NCBI GenBank assembly: GCA_017993055.1
Contig: JAGONM010000003.1
Location: 62,001-126,000, forward strand
Direction of reading: 5' to 3'
Origin: Armatimonadota bacterium
Lineage (GTDB): Bacteria; Armatimonadota; UBA5829; DTJY01
DNA: 64,000 bases
Positions 16,485 through 24,942 of this stretch are shown here, piece by piece. The notes below the pieces were generated by a model. That model saw only the letters and a list, made by a program, of their open reading frames with translations. It was not told the DNA's origin and made no database searches. Every line of letters begins with the position of its first letter. The stretch's first letter is position 1. Position numbers and translations under genes: made by a program.

Positions 16485-17846
16485 CTAGTCCAGGAAATTC
16501 GGGTTCGCCAGGTTGCGCCGGATCACCGCATTGATCCTCCTGGCTATTCTGTCGCACGCCTGGTCGGGGCTCTGCGATCCCAGCCACATCTTGTCGAACT
16601 CGACCGACATGATCGCGGCCGAATCGAGCGCATTGATGTATGGCGAGAACTCCTGCACCCTGGCGTACTTCATCTCCTCGATGTGCAGCTTGTTGTTCTT
16701 CTCGCTTGGGTAAGCGGGATTGTATGAGAAAGCCTTTTCGATCTCCCTGTCCTGGAGCGTTGGGATGCCGTCACCGTAGTTCGCCACGAGAAGCTGATTG
16801 TCCATGCTGAGGAGGTGCTTGATGAACGTGAGCGCCTCGTGCTTGTGCCGGCACGTCTTCGGGATCGAGTAGCACTTGCTCGCCAGCAGGGTCACGCGGT
16901 TCGGGCCGTGAGGAACGCTCACGACATCCCAGTCGAGGTCCTTCTGCTCCCGGTACTGGATCGCAAGCCAGCGCCCGGAGATCATCATCGCCACTCGTGA
17001 CTCGCGGAAGAGCAGGGCGTCGCTCCCCCATGCGCCCGTCGGAGCCATGCTTTGGGCCTCACTGGTGGTCGGAGTCACATGATACTTGAGCCGGAGGTCT
17101 GCCCAGAAGCGGATGCCTTTCTTGGCGGCCTCGGAGTCGATCGTGCAGGTCTTGAAGTCCGGGCTGTAGAGGTGTCCGTCGTGCATCCAGATGAAGAACC
17201 ACCAGTCGCTCGTGCCGACGTAGAGTCCCTTCTGGATGGGGAGCTTCCGCCCGTTCACTACTCTGTACTTAGTGAGCTTCTTGGCGACATCGAGGCATTC
17301 ATCCCAGGTCCATCCGGGCTCGGGGTAGGGGACGCCTGCCTCGCGGAACATCTTCCTGTTGTAGAAGAGCACGTATGGCCCGCAGTTCTCCGGGACGCCG
17401 ACTATCCTGTCGACGTAGTAGATGTACGGCTTCAGGCCGGGATAGAGCTTGTCCACCGGAAGTTGGTATCTCTCCACGTAAGGTCGGAGGTCGAGGAGCA
17501 CGTCGTTCTTGGCGAACAGGCGGATCGTCTGCGGGTCGTAGATCGCCATCACGTCCGGCGGGACGTCGCCGGCGAGCTGGGTGAGAAGCCGCTGGGCCTC
17601 AGCGCCGGGGTCGTTGATCACGCTGATATCCGGGTGCTTGGACTCGAAGAGCTTGATCTGTTCCTTGCGGATCGGGTTCGGATCGACGCACCAGCGGATA
17701 ACGGTCTTGCCGGGCACGCGCGGGTTCGTGGTGGCGACCAGGTATACACCGATTGCTGCGGTCAATGCGGCGCCGAGGATAACGGCGGCGTATGTCAGGA
17801 ATGGTGAGAGTCGCCCATCGTCCATGTTGCTCACATCATAGCCCAT
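16485..17846 (-). CDS. Sugar ABC transporter substrate-binding protein, membrane anchored
   Basis: An extracytoplasmic solute-binding protein of family 1 (453 residues from ATG 17846, or 446 from ATG 17825). The N-terminus has one hydrophobic helix (LTYAAVILGAALTAAIGVYLVA) without a lipobox cysteine, so it is probably tethered by that helix or cleaved by signal peptidase I. The mature part opens with TVIRWCVDPNPIRKEQIKLFESKHP and contains the family segments PPDVMAIYDPQTIRLFAKND and AMMISGRWLAIQY. It is first in the ABC operon. Neither start has a clear ribosome-binding site. Confidence 0.82.
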   Translation of the reverse strand: MGYDVSNMDDGRLSPFLTYAAVILGAALTAAIGVYLVATTNPRVPGKTVIRWCVDPNPIRKEQIKLFESKHPDISVINDPGAEAQRLLTQLAGDVPPDVMAIYDPQTIRLFAKNDVLLDLRPYVERYQLPVDKLYPGLKPYIYYVDRIVGVPENCGPYVLFYNRKMFREAGVPYPEPGWTWDECLDVAKKLTKYRVVNGRKLPIQKGLYVGTSDWWFFIWMHDGHLYSPDFKTCTIDSEAAKKGIRFWADLRLKYHVTPTTSEAQSMAPTGAWGSDALLFRESRVAMMISGRWLAIQYREQKDLDWDVVSVPHGPNRVTLLASKCYSIPKTCRHKHEALTFIKHLLSMDNQLLVANYGDGIPTLQDREIEKAFSYNPAYPSEKNNKLHIEEMKYARVQEFSPYINALDSAAIMSVEFDKMWLGSQSPDQACDRIARRINAVIRRNLANPNFLD

Positions 17847-17969
17847 CGGAGCGATCGTGCGCAAGGAATCCGTGCTCGTATACCTCGGATCGGTCGGCAG
17901 GAAACTCGCTTCAATGCGGACAACTAGTTTGGGGTGAGTGCTCATCAGTTCTAGGGTGGAGGTTGTGCT

Positions 17970-18344
17970 ATGGCCAGAGTGATCAGGATCACTGCCGGTG
18001 GGGTCGGGGTTGTGGCGGAGTTGAACGACAGTAAGACCGCCGATGCTATCTGGGCTGCGCTTCCGATCGAAGGGCGCGTAAACACATGGGGCGACGAGAT
18101 CTACTTCGGCATCCCCGTGAACGCGGGGTCGGAGGACGGTAGAGAGGTTGTCGAGATAGGCGATATTGCCTACTGGCCCCCGGGGAGCGCGTTTTGCATA
18201 TTCTTCGGTCCGACACCGGCCAGTCGCGGGTCGGAGTGCCGCGCGGCCAGCGAAGTGAACGTCGTCGGCAGAGTGCTCGGCGATGTGCAGGTCTTGAAGT
18301 CGGTTGGCTCGGGCGAACAGGTGTTGCTCGAGCGTAACGATTAG
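17970..18344 (+). CDS. Cyclophilin-like fold protein (TM1367/DUF369 type)
   Basis: A 124-residue cytoplasmic protein. The segment AIWAALPIEGRVNTWGDEIYFGIPV followed by VEIGDIAYWPPGSAFCIFFGPTPAS is characteristic of the small cyclophilin-like beta-barrel family typified by Thermotoga TM1367. Prolyl isomerase activity has not been established for this family. GGTGGAGG precedes the ATG. It stands alone between the divergent ABC operon and a secreted-protein gene. Confidence 0.75.
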   Translation: MARVIRITAGGVGVVAELNDSKTADAIWAALPIEGRVNTWGDEIYFGIPVNAGSEDGREVVEIGDIAYWPPGSAFCIFFGPTPASRGSECRAASEVNVVGRVLGDVQVLKSVGSGEQVLLERND

Positions 18345-18414
18345 TCGGCCTTTCACGTCGTAACCTGTGCCGGCTCTGCAAGACTCAGGAGCCGGGTTTG
18401 GGAGGAGTATCAAA

Positions 18415-19344
18415 ATGGCTCAGGTGATCAATCATCGAGCAGTGGTTTCGTCAATCGTTCTGGGCTTCGTGTTAGGCTTCGTCCCGGCAGTTTGCGCCGA
18501 CGATACTGGGGGTGTCGCGGCTGTTTCGAGTTCCGAACTGAAGCAACTGGGATCGGAGGTTGACGTTCTGCAGATGATCAGTGATCTGGGTCTTTCCAGA
18601 AGCCAGCTGGTCCAACTCGCGGCGAAGGTCGCGCAGGTCAACACGAAACGTCTCGAGTACTCGCGGAAGGAACAGCAGATACTGGAGAAGATCAAGACGC
18701 CTCTGGAGCAGATGAAGGACGCCCTGCTCAACGGTAAGCCCGTGCCCGCAACTCCGAAATCGCTAGCGGATGCCGGTCTCAGGGAACTCGAGTCATTGAG
18801 AAAGCAGGGTTGGGCCGACTACGATGGATATGTAGCCTCGGCGGTCAAGCTTCTGACTGCAAAGCAGGTCCGTGATGTCCGCAGAAGCCCCGAAGCCTTG
18901 AAGCGCGCCGGGGAGATGGTGGGAGACGTGAGGTTTGCGCCTCAGGACAAGTATCCGCAGATCAGGGAGAAGCTCGTCGCCGAACTGCTTGAGGTCAAGA
19001 AGCTCGACAGGATGGATGAGTGGTTCACGATCGGACAAGAGAAGCTCGCGGGATTGACCGGGGAATCTCGGGAAGAGGCGGTCAACGAACTGCAGAAGCT
19101 GAAGGACGAAGAGACGACGCGGATGAAGGCCGAGATTTCCGGACTACTGGACAGCATTCGGTCCGCGGACTCCAGGGTGCTGTCCGTGGGAGTGGACAAG
19201 CTGGCTTCCGCCCTTAGAGCGGATGTCGATGTGAACGCCGAGTTGACGACAATGATGTCGCGCATACTGGATGCCCCGACTGCGGAGGCATTGCTCACGG
19301 CGAGAGCGGAGAAGATGTCGGAGACTGCGGCTGAGGAAGAGTAA
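18415..19344 (+). CDS. Secreted coiled-coil protein of unknown function
   Basis: The protein has 309 residues. A signal peptide of about 30 residues (VVSSIVLGFVLGFVPAVCA) precedes a charged, largely helical mature region. Heptad-like stretches occur near residues 70-110 (LAAKVAQVNTKRLEYSRKEQQ) and 200-250. No catalytic motif or known domain is recognised. The start at 18415 is supported by GGAGGAG eight bases upstream. It may be periplasmic and structural, similar in character to Spy/CpxP-type helical proteins, but that comparison is only by composition. Confidence 0.7.
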   Translation: MAQVINHRAVVSSIVLGFVLGFVPAVCADDTGGVAAVSSSELKQLGSEVDVLQMISDLGLSRSQLVQLAAKVAQVNTKRLEYSRKEQQILEKIKTPLEQMKDALLNGKPVPATPKSLADAGLRELESLRKQGWADYDGYVASAVKLLTAKQVRDVRRSPEALKRAGEMVGDVRFAPQDKYPQIREKLVAELLEVKKLDRMDEWFTIGQEKLAGLTGESREEAVNELQKLKDEETTRMKAEISGLLDSIRSADSRVLSVGVDKLASALRADVDVNAELTTMMSRILDAPTAEALLTARAEKMSETAAEEE

Positions 19345-19406
19345 TCGTTGCGCGTTATAGTTATCGATTCTGAACCGAAGTGCTCCGAAGACGGGACTGC
19401 AAGAGA

Positions 19407-19435
19407 AGAACGCCTGCCGATCTGGCAGGCGTTCT
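19407..19435. terminator. Hairpin terminator between convergent genes
   Basis: A perfect 12-bp stem (AGAACGCCTGCC and its complement) closes a five-base loop. On the minus strand it is followed by a T-rich run (TTCTCTT), so it best serves the minus-strand gene ending at 19545, and it could also stop plus-strand transcripts from the gene ending at 19344. Confidence 0.65.
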
Positions 19436-19544
19436 CATCATTCGGCGGAGGGTACAAAACCTGTCCGGAGAAAAGTATACTCTTCTGCGACAAGCACCAT
19501 CAGGATGATGGCTTACAGGCAGTTCGACGTTTCTGCCGGTGCGC

Positions 19545-20189
19545 CTAGCTGGACTCGAGAATCAGGGCGATCTTGTCGACGTTGCTCTGAATCCAGTAGC
19601 CGTGCCATGCCTGCATGGTCTCCGTGTAGGGCCAGTCATCGGGCAGGCCGATGTCATAGAGCGACTGAGTGCCGGCATCCCACCACATCCCCACAGAGCT
19701 GAGCCAGTTGTTTGTGTATGCCGCATCCTGCAGGCTCACCGTCACGTTGCCGTCCACGACCTTCGCGTCGGCCCAGGTGAAGTCCCTGTTGAAGGGATTG
19801 CCTATCAGCGACCAACCCGCCTTCGGAAGGCTGATCCAGACATCCATCGAGTTGTTGTCGTCCAGGCCGGCGTACGAGATAGTCCCGGGCGAATCGGACT
19901 GAACCCAGTACCCGTCCGTCAGCAGCATGTTGCCGAACACTTCCGGGGTCCAGAGGTCATACTGATAGAGGCTCTGGGTAGCGGCATCCCAGCGAGTGAG
20001 CTTGCCGTCAATGTCAATGCCGTTCATCACAACCAGCGGGTCGGGATCAACCGGAATCCCCGGAAGCGCTATCAAGCTCCACCCGGAAACTACGGTGCCC
20101 GGAGGCGACGTGATGGTTGTGAGTGCTGCTGATGCGGGCAGCATCGCTGCCAGCGAGACCAACACCAGGCCGATAATCGTTCGCTTCAT
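19545..20189 (-). CDS. Secreted protein with two GWSLI...GYW repeats
   Basis: The protein has 214 residues. The signal peptide (1-21) ends at ASA. The mature chain is made of two repeats of about 90-100 residues. The first runs GWSLIALPG (36-44), WDAATQSLYQYDLW (67-80), GYWVQS (93-98). The second runs GWSLIGNPF (125-133), WDAGTQSLYDIGLP (170-183), GYWIQS (197-202). The aromatic-rich pattern suggests beta-sandwich or propeller-like blades on the cell surface. I recognise no function. AGGAGG lies upstream of the ATG, and a strong promoter with a leader of about 125 bases precedes it. Confidence 0.75.
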   Translation of the reverse strand: MKRTIIGLVLVSLAAMLPASAALTTITSPPGTVVSGWSLIALPGIPVDPDPLVVMNGIDIDGKLTRWDAATQSLYQYDLWTPEVFGNMLLTDGYWVQSDSPGTISYAGLDDNNSMDVWISLPKAGWSLIGNPFNRDFTWADAKVVDGNVTVSLQDAAYTNNWLSSVGMWWDAGTQSLYDIGLPDDWPYTETMQAWHGYWIQSNVDKIALILESS

Positions 20190-20320
20190 CTTGAATGTTC
20201 CTCCTGCCGATGAGTTGCTTGGCCGTGAACCCAAAGCGACGACACGCCGCATCATGCGCACCAAGGCCCAAAACGCGTTGTGTTTCGGCGCTCCGTGGAC
20301 TACAATTCGTCCTCTGTACC

Positions 20321-20354
20321 AATCTAACACCTTCAGGCTAACCTGTCAACAGGT
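20321..20354 (-). promoter_or_regulatory. Strong promoter with a palindrome over the -35 box
   Basis: On the minus strand, TTGACA (20349-20344), a 17-base spacer and TAGATT (20326-20321) face the secreted repeat protein. The -35 lies within the perfect palindrome ACCTGT-CA-ACAGGT (20341-20354), a possible operator. A second small inverted repeat, GGTA-AAAA-TACC (20352-20363), lies immediately upstream. Confidence 0.6.
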
Positions 20355-20384
20355 AAAAATACCTAATTTGTGCGTGGCGCAAGC

Positions 20385-23300
20385 TCAAGAGAGCTCTGCG
20401 TCGCGAGCAACGACGCGGTTCGCGTATTCCCGCGCCTGATGCATGAATGCCTCGATCCGAGTCTCGCTGGTCGCCTGCTCGACCCCATCGTAGACCATGT
20501 TGAGGAATGGGAACTCGCCCATTTCCTCGCGGACCCTCTTGAGAAGCGCGTTTGAGATTGTTCCGGGCATGCACGTGAACGGCATGACGGCCACGATCCC
20601 CGCCAAGCCCTTGTTGACGAAGTCCACCGCCTTGCCGACTGTCATGATCGCTTCGCCCTCGAAACTGCGGTGTACATAGGGGGCAGCCAGGTCGAGCACT
20701 TCGGCGCTTGACGGTTCGTAGCAATTCCTTAGGAAGCCGTCGAAGACGTGCGCGTAGTCGTGCTCATGCTTCTTCATGAAGAAATCCATCACATTGTTCT
20801 TGCCCCACAGCTTGAGGTCGCCCGCGAGTCTCGCTCGAAACGCACGGCGGACGTTTCGGTAGAGCAGCCATTCAAGAAGCGGCGCGGCCCAGACCTCTCC
20901 GCCGAGGTTTTCGATCCTGCGGACGATGTCCTGGTTGCTGTAGGCGTTTGCGCGGACATAGAACTCACCGACGTAGCCGATGATCGGCTTCTGTACGCTG
21001 CGGTCAACCTGCACCGTCTCGAACACGCTGCGGCATCTCCTCAGCGCGGTGACGAGGTCTGCATCCTCCGCGATTGCGTCCGAGACGATCTTGACGCATC
21101 TGCCGAAGGCCTCGTCGGTGGATCCGCTGATCATCTCGTAGGGTCTCGTCTCGCGGAGACATTTCTCCAGCATATCAACGGCGACGATGCCCTTCCATCC
21201 CTGCTCGAGCAGCTTGCGCCCGACGATGCCGATATCGTCGTAGAAACTCGATGCCTGGTTCGGCGCATAGATCGGTACGTCGGGATAGCCCAACTGGTCC
21301 AGCACCATCCGCTGGAGAGCGTTGTACTGGCCGAATCTGCACGGGCCGCCGGATCCGCCCATAAAGAAGGCGTACCTGTCGCGGTCGAAGTCGGGGCGCT
21401 TGACGAACTTGACCATGTCGCCTGTCGTTACGATGCAGGGAAAGCACTCCTTGCCTGTCGTGAACTGGCGCCCCCATTCGAGAGTTTCCTCGTCTTGAGG
21501 CGGAAGGACCTCGGAGTTCATTCCACAGGACTTGAACGCGGCCGCGAGTGCATAGGCGTGGGCGCTCATGTTGGGGATCATGACCGTCCTGTGCGTGCCG
21601 TGATCTATGTCTACCTTGCGGTAGACCCTGGCTCCGACGGCCTTCTCGCTTGCGTGCTCCAGGCTGTCCATAAACGCCTCGCAGCGTGTGATCATTCCCG
21701 CGTCGGCGCTGTGCTCGTCCACTTCTATCACGAGGCACGGCTTAGATCCCAGGCGCTCGCGAAAGAACTTGTGCACGAACGAGTCCGGACCGCATCCGAA
21801 GTTCGTCAGGTAAAGGGGAAACAGCCTGGGGTCGTCGGCGACCAACTCGCCCGCGCAGAGTATCTTCTGGCCGTAACGCCAGTACATATTCGTCCAGTCC
21901 TCAGGCAGGCGAACGGAGTCGAGCGGCAGGAAGTCCATCGGAATGCACCGCACGCCCATTTTGTTCAGCTTGCGAGGGATCTCCAGGTTCGAGCCGGCGT
22001 CACATGTGTTATACGCGCGCCCGATAACCACTATCGCTTTCTCATCCGATCCAAGATCGGCGAGAATCTCTTGCCCTCTCGCTTGAAGCCTCTGCTGGAA
22101 GCGTTCCAGATGTGCCTGCGCAGCCTCTACGGCGCGAGCCACCTCGCTCCGGGATCGTCCGAGCCTCTTGCCGACGTCTTCCAGCGCCTTTGCTCTGTGT
22201 TTGTGGTTTAGTTGGAGGTAGATGACAGGCTGAAGAACCTCAACCCCGAGGGCCCGGAAATCGATCGCCGACTTGATCGTGTAGACAAGGCTCTGAACGT
22301 ACGGACAGACGAAGCTGTCTGTCATCCGCTCGTCTGGCCTGGACATGTTGATCACGCTGGGCAGGAATACGTAGTCGATCTCCTTCTCGAGGATATTGAG
22401 TGTGTGGCCGAGCGCAACCTTCATCGGAAAGCACGTCTCCGCGACTGACCGCTCGGCCCCGTTGTGGATGATCGCTTTTGTTGTGGGGTCCGAGACTACG
22501 ATGTCGCATCCAAGTTCGCGGAAGAAGGCCTGCCAGAACGGATATAGTTCGTAGAACAACAGCGCTCTGGGGATGCCTATTCTCGGCGCGCCCGTCGGGA
22601 TCGGCTCGGACGGGACATACGGCGCTAGTAGCATATCCTCGCGCTCTGCATAGTGGTCCGGGAACAGTGACTTCTCCCCCGCCCGGCGGTCCACATCGAA
22701 CTTCTCGCATCTCGAGCCGTAGAAGAGTGGCTTCTCTCCTTCGACCGTTACGCGGTTGATCTCGCAGTGGTTCGCGCAGTCCCTGCACTCGAAAGAGGAT
22801 ACTTCGTAGTTCCTGTTGCTGAGGTCGAATCCCTTGAACGAGCTTCCTTCACCTCTGTCGGCCTCCATCGCTAGGCAGGCGCATCCGAGTGCCCCCGTCA
22901 CCTCATGATGTTTGGGGACGATGATCGGCTTGCCGGTGACCATCTCGAAGGCAGCGACCACGCCCTTGTTCGCGGCGACTCCACCCTGAAAGAATATCTT
23001 GTTTCCGACGGGTTTTGTTCCGACGACCCGGTTGAGGTAGTTGCGTACGATCGAATAGCTGAGTCCCGCGACTAGGTCTTCGGTGTTAGCGCCGTCCTGC
23101 TGGTTGCGCACCAGTTCCGTCTCCATGAAGACGGTGCATCTTTCCCCGAGGTTCACAGGAGCATCGGACTTCAGCGCAAGTTCTCCAAACTGCTGCTTGA
23201 TGCTGATTCCCAGCTTCTCTGCCTGTTCCTCCAGGAAGGATCCTGTCCCCGCCGCGCAGACCTTGTTCATCTCAAAATCGACGATGGCGCCGTTGTTCAG

Positions 23301-24593
23301 ACTGATGTACTTCGAGTCCTGGCCGCCGATCTCGAAGATCGTGTCCACCCCGGGGTCAACCTCGACCGCTCCGCGCGCCTGAGCCGTGATCTCGTTGCGA
23401 ACGACGTCCGCACCGATCAGGTCTGCGATCAGATACCTTCCCGAGCCGGTGGTGCATGCGCCCTTGATGTCCACCAGATTTCCTATCTCGTCGCCGACTT
23501 CCTTCAGCCCTTGGTTGACGGCCTCGATCGGTCTGCTGGCGGTCGGCAGGTACCGTTTCGAGAGAACCCGCTTGTCTGCGTCCATGACGACCACGTTGGT
23601 ACTTACGGAACCCACGTCCACTCCGAGATACGCCGCAACCTTCTGGCTCGGCGGCGCATCGCACGAATTGTCAGCAGGCAAGACCGACCTGTCAAGTCTG
23701 AGCGGCTTCTCCGAGGCCTGGTCCTGACTAGCCGGCTGACATCCTTCGCGGAGTTCCGATAGGCCTTCGAAACGTGCGGCGGGCATATCGCCTCGAAGGG
23801 CAACGAGCGCCGCGCCGATTGCGCCTGTACAGCCGAACTCCTTCGGGATGATCAAATCGCCGTCCTCTAGGCCCAGCACACTCTTCATCGCCCGCACAAT
23901 GCCGGGGTTTGCTGCGACTCCGCCCTGGAAGGCGACCGGGGTGTCTATCTGTTTCGCCGCGCCCACCGTGCTCTTGAAGTTCCTGGCCAGCGCGAAACAT
24001 AGTCCCGCTACGATGTCGTGCACGGGCGTGGCCTTCTGCTGCAGGTGGATCATGTCGCTCTTCGCGAAGACGGTGCACCGGCCCGCGACTCTGGGCGGGG
24101 TCTCGGACTTGAGTGCCAGTTCGCCGAACTCCTCAATGTCGAGGTTCATTCGGGTGGCCTGCTGGTCGAGGAAGGAGCCTGTGCCGGCGGCGCAGACCGT
24201 GTTCATCTGGAAGTCCGCGATCGAGGCGGGGCCGCCGTTCTCGCCCGGTTTGAGCGATATCAGCTTGGAGTCCTCGCCGCCGATCTCGATGACTGTGCGG
24301 ACATGGGGGTATAGATGCGCGGAGGCAGATGCCTGCGCGATCACCTCGTTGACGAATACGCCGTCCAGAGTTCCGGCGACCGGGCGTCCGCCGGTACCGG
24401 TTGCCGCACATCCAGCGATACGATCGCCGTACTGCAGCAGCAGTGAGTCCACCTCATCGGCGGTCACCTGCATCGGACGGCCCTTGTGTCTGACGTACCG
24501 GGTATGTAGTATCTCACCTTCCTGGGTGACAACGGCGAGGTTCACGCTTACCGAACCAACGTCGATACCAAGAACAAGGTCTTTCCCTGACAT
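20385..24593 (-). CDS. Tandem 2-hydroxyacyl-CoA dehydratase activase fused to a dehydratase-like domain
   Basis: A 1402-residue protein. Two BadF/BadG/BcrA/BcrD-type ASKHA ATPase domains come first (about 5-270 and 325-585). Each has a phosphate motif (LGIDVGSVSVNLAVV and LGVDVGSVSTNVVVM), a VCAAGTGSFL cysteine and a downstream RCTVF cysteine. A DUF2229 segment (IGIPRALLFYELYPFWQAFF) and a HgdB-like iron-sulfur region with several Cys motifs fill the rest. Family activases are homodimers that hold one [4Fe-4S] cluster between two Cys pairs; here one chain supplies all four cysteines. It probably performs ATP-driven low-potential reduction of its own C-terminal cluster. The substrate is unknown. 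The start ATG has GAGGAA upstream. Confidence 0.85.
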   Translation of the reverse strand: MSGKDLVLGIDVGSVSVNLAVVTQEGEILHTRYVRHKGRPMQVTADEVDSLLLQYGDRIAGCAATGTGGRPVAGTLDGVFVNEVIAQASASAHLYPHVRTVIEIGGEDSKLISLKPGENGGPASIADFQMNTVCAAGTGSFLDQQATRMNLDIEEFGELALKSETPPRVAGRCTVFAKSDMIHLQQKATPVHDIVAGLCFALARNFKSTVGAAKQIDTPVAFQGGVAANPGIVRAMKSVLGLEDGDLIIPKEFGCTGAIGAALVALRGDMPAARFEGLSELREGCQPASQDQASEKPLRLDRSVLPADNSCDAPPSQKVAAYLGVDVGSVSTNVVVMDADKRVLSKRYLPTASRPIEAVNQGLKEVGDEIGNLVDIKGACTTGSGRYLIADLIGADVVRNEITAQARGAVEVDPGVDTIFEIGGQDSKYISLNNGAIVDFEMNKVCAAGTGSFLEEQAEKLGISIKQQFGELALKSDAPVNLGERCTVFMETELVRNQQDGANTEDLVAGLSYSIVRNYLNRVVGTKPVGNKIFFQGGVAANKGVVAAFEMVTGKPIIVPKHHEVTGALGCACLAMEADRGEGSSFKGFDLSNRNYEVSSFECRDCANHCEINRVTVEGEKPLFYGSRCEKFDVDRRAGEKSLFPDHYAEREDMLLAPYVPSEPIPTGAPRIGIPRALLFYELYPFWQAFFRELGCDIVVSDPTTKAIIHNGAERSVAETCFPMKVALGHTLNILEKEIDYVFLPSVINMSRPDERMTDSFVCPYVQSLVYTIKSAIDFRALGVEVLQPVIYLQLNHKHRAKALEDVGKRLGRSRSEVARAVEAAQAHLERFQQRLQARGQEILADLGSDEKAIVVIGRAYNTCDAGSNLEIPRKLNKMGVRCIPMDFLPLDSVRLPEDWTNMYWRYGQKILCAGELVADDPRLFPLYLTNFGCGPDSFVHKFFRERLGSKPCLVIEVDEHSADAGMITRCEAFMDSLEHASEKAVGARVYRKVDIDHGTHRTVMIPNMSAHAYALAAAFKSCGMNSEVLPPQDEETLEWGRQFTTGKECFPCIVTTGDMVKFVKRPDFDRDRYAFFMGGSGGPCRFGQYNALQRMVLDQLGYPDVPIYAPNQASSFYDDIGIVGRKLLEQGWKGIVAVDMLEKCLRETRPYEMISGSTDEAFGRCVKIVSDAIAEDADLVTALRRCRSVFETVQVDRSVQKPIIGYVGEFYVRANAYSNQDIVRRIENLGGEVWAAPLLEWLLYRNVRRAFRARLAGDLKLWGKNNVMDFFMKKHEHDYAHVFDGFLRNCYEPSSAEVLDLAAPYVHRSFEGEAIMTVGKAVDFVNKGLAGIVAVMPFTCMPGTISNALLKRVREEMGEFPFLNMVYDGVEQATSETRIEAFMHQAREYANRVVARDAELS

Positions 24594-24942
24594 GCTGCTA
24601 TTCCTCGTCTCGAATCTGCATACCCCCGGCATGTCGGACCGTCGCGATCAGAAGACCGGGATCACAACTGCGATGGAGATACTCCTGTCTTCTATTCTTG
24701 CATATCTGAGGCCACTCCTGCAACCCTCTTGAGATGCGAAATCGTCCGCGGTGGCTGAAGTTTCGGCGGCCCTTGACGGTCTAAGATCTGGAAGGCAGCA
24801 GATGTGGAGCGCGAGGGCGGCGCGGCCGCTTGAGCGCCGGTCAGTCGGCGCCCTCGTGCCTCCACGGAATCCACGCAGGATGATCCTCCACTTTCCCCTA
24901 ACAATCTCCTGGCAGACAACACGCGCTGGAGGTGTGAGAGAT
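24594..24942. other. Divergent intergenic region of 349 bases
   Basis: I see no credible gene here. The region holds the ribosome-binding site of the minus-strand activase (GAGGAA) and of the plus-strand glycohydrolase (GGAGGTG at 24928-24934). It also has a GC-rich hairpin closed by GAGGGCG (24813-24819) and CGCCCTC (24849-24855). No convincing -35/-10 pair was found on either strand. Confidence 0.5.

Noticed and set aside
20190-20320. The leader of the secreted repeat protein as a possible c-di-GMP or other riboswitch.
   Set aside because: I could not find the conserved core of any riboswitch class I know, so only the promoter is called.
20748-22211. A 487-residue plus-strand open frame.
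   Set aside because: It is antisense to the activase gene, which has clear motifs; the frame lacks any recognisable domain and is a high-GC shadow.
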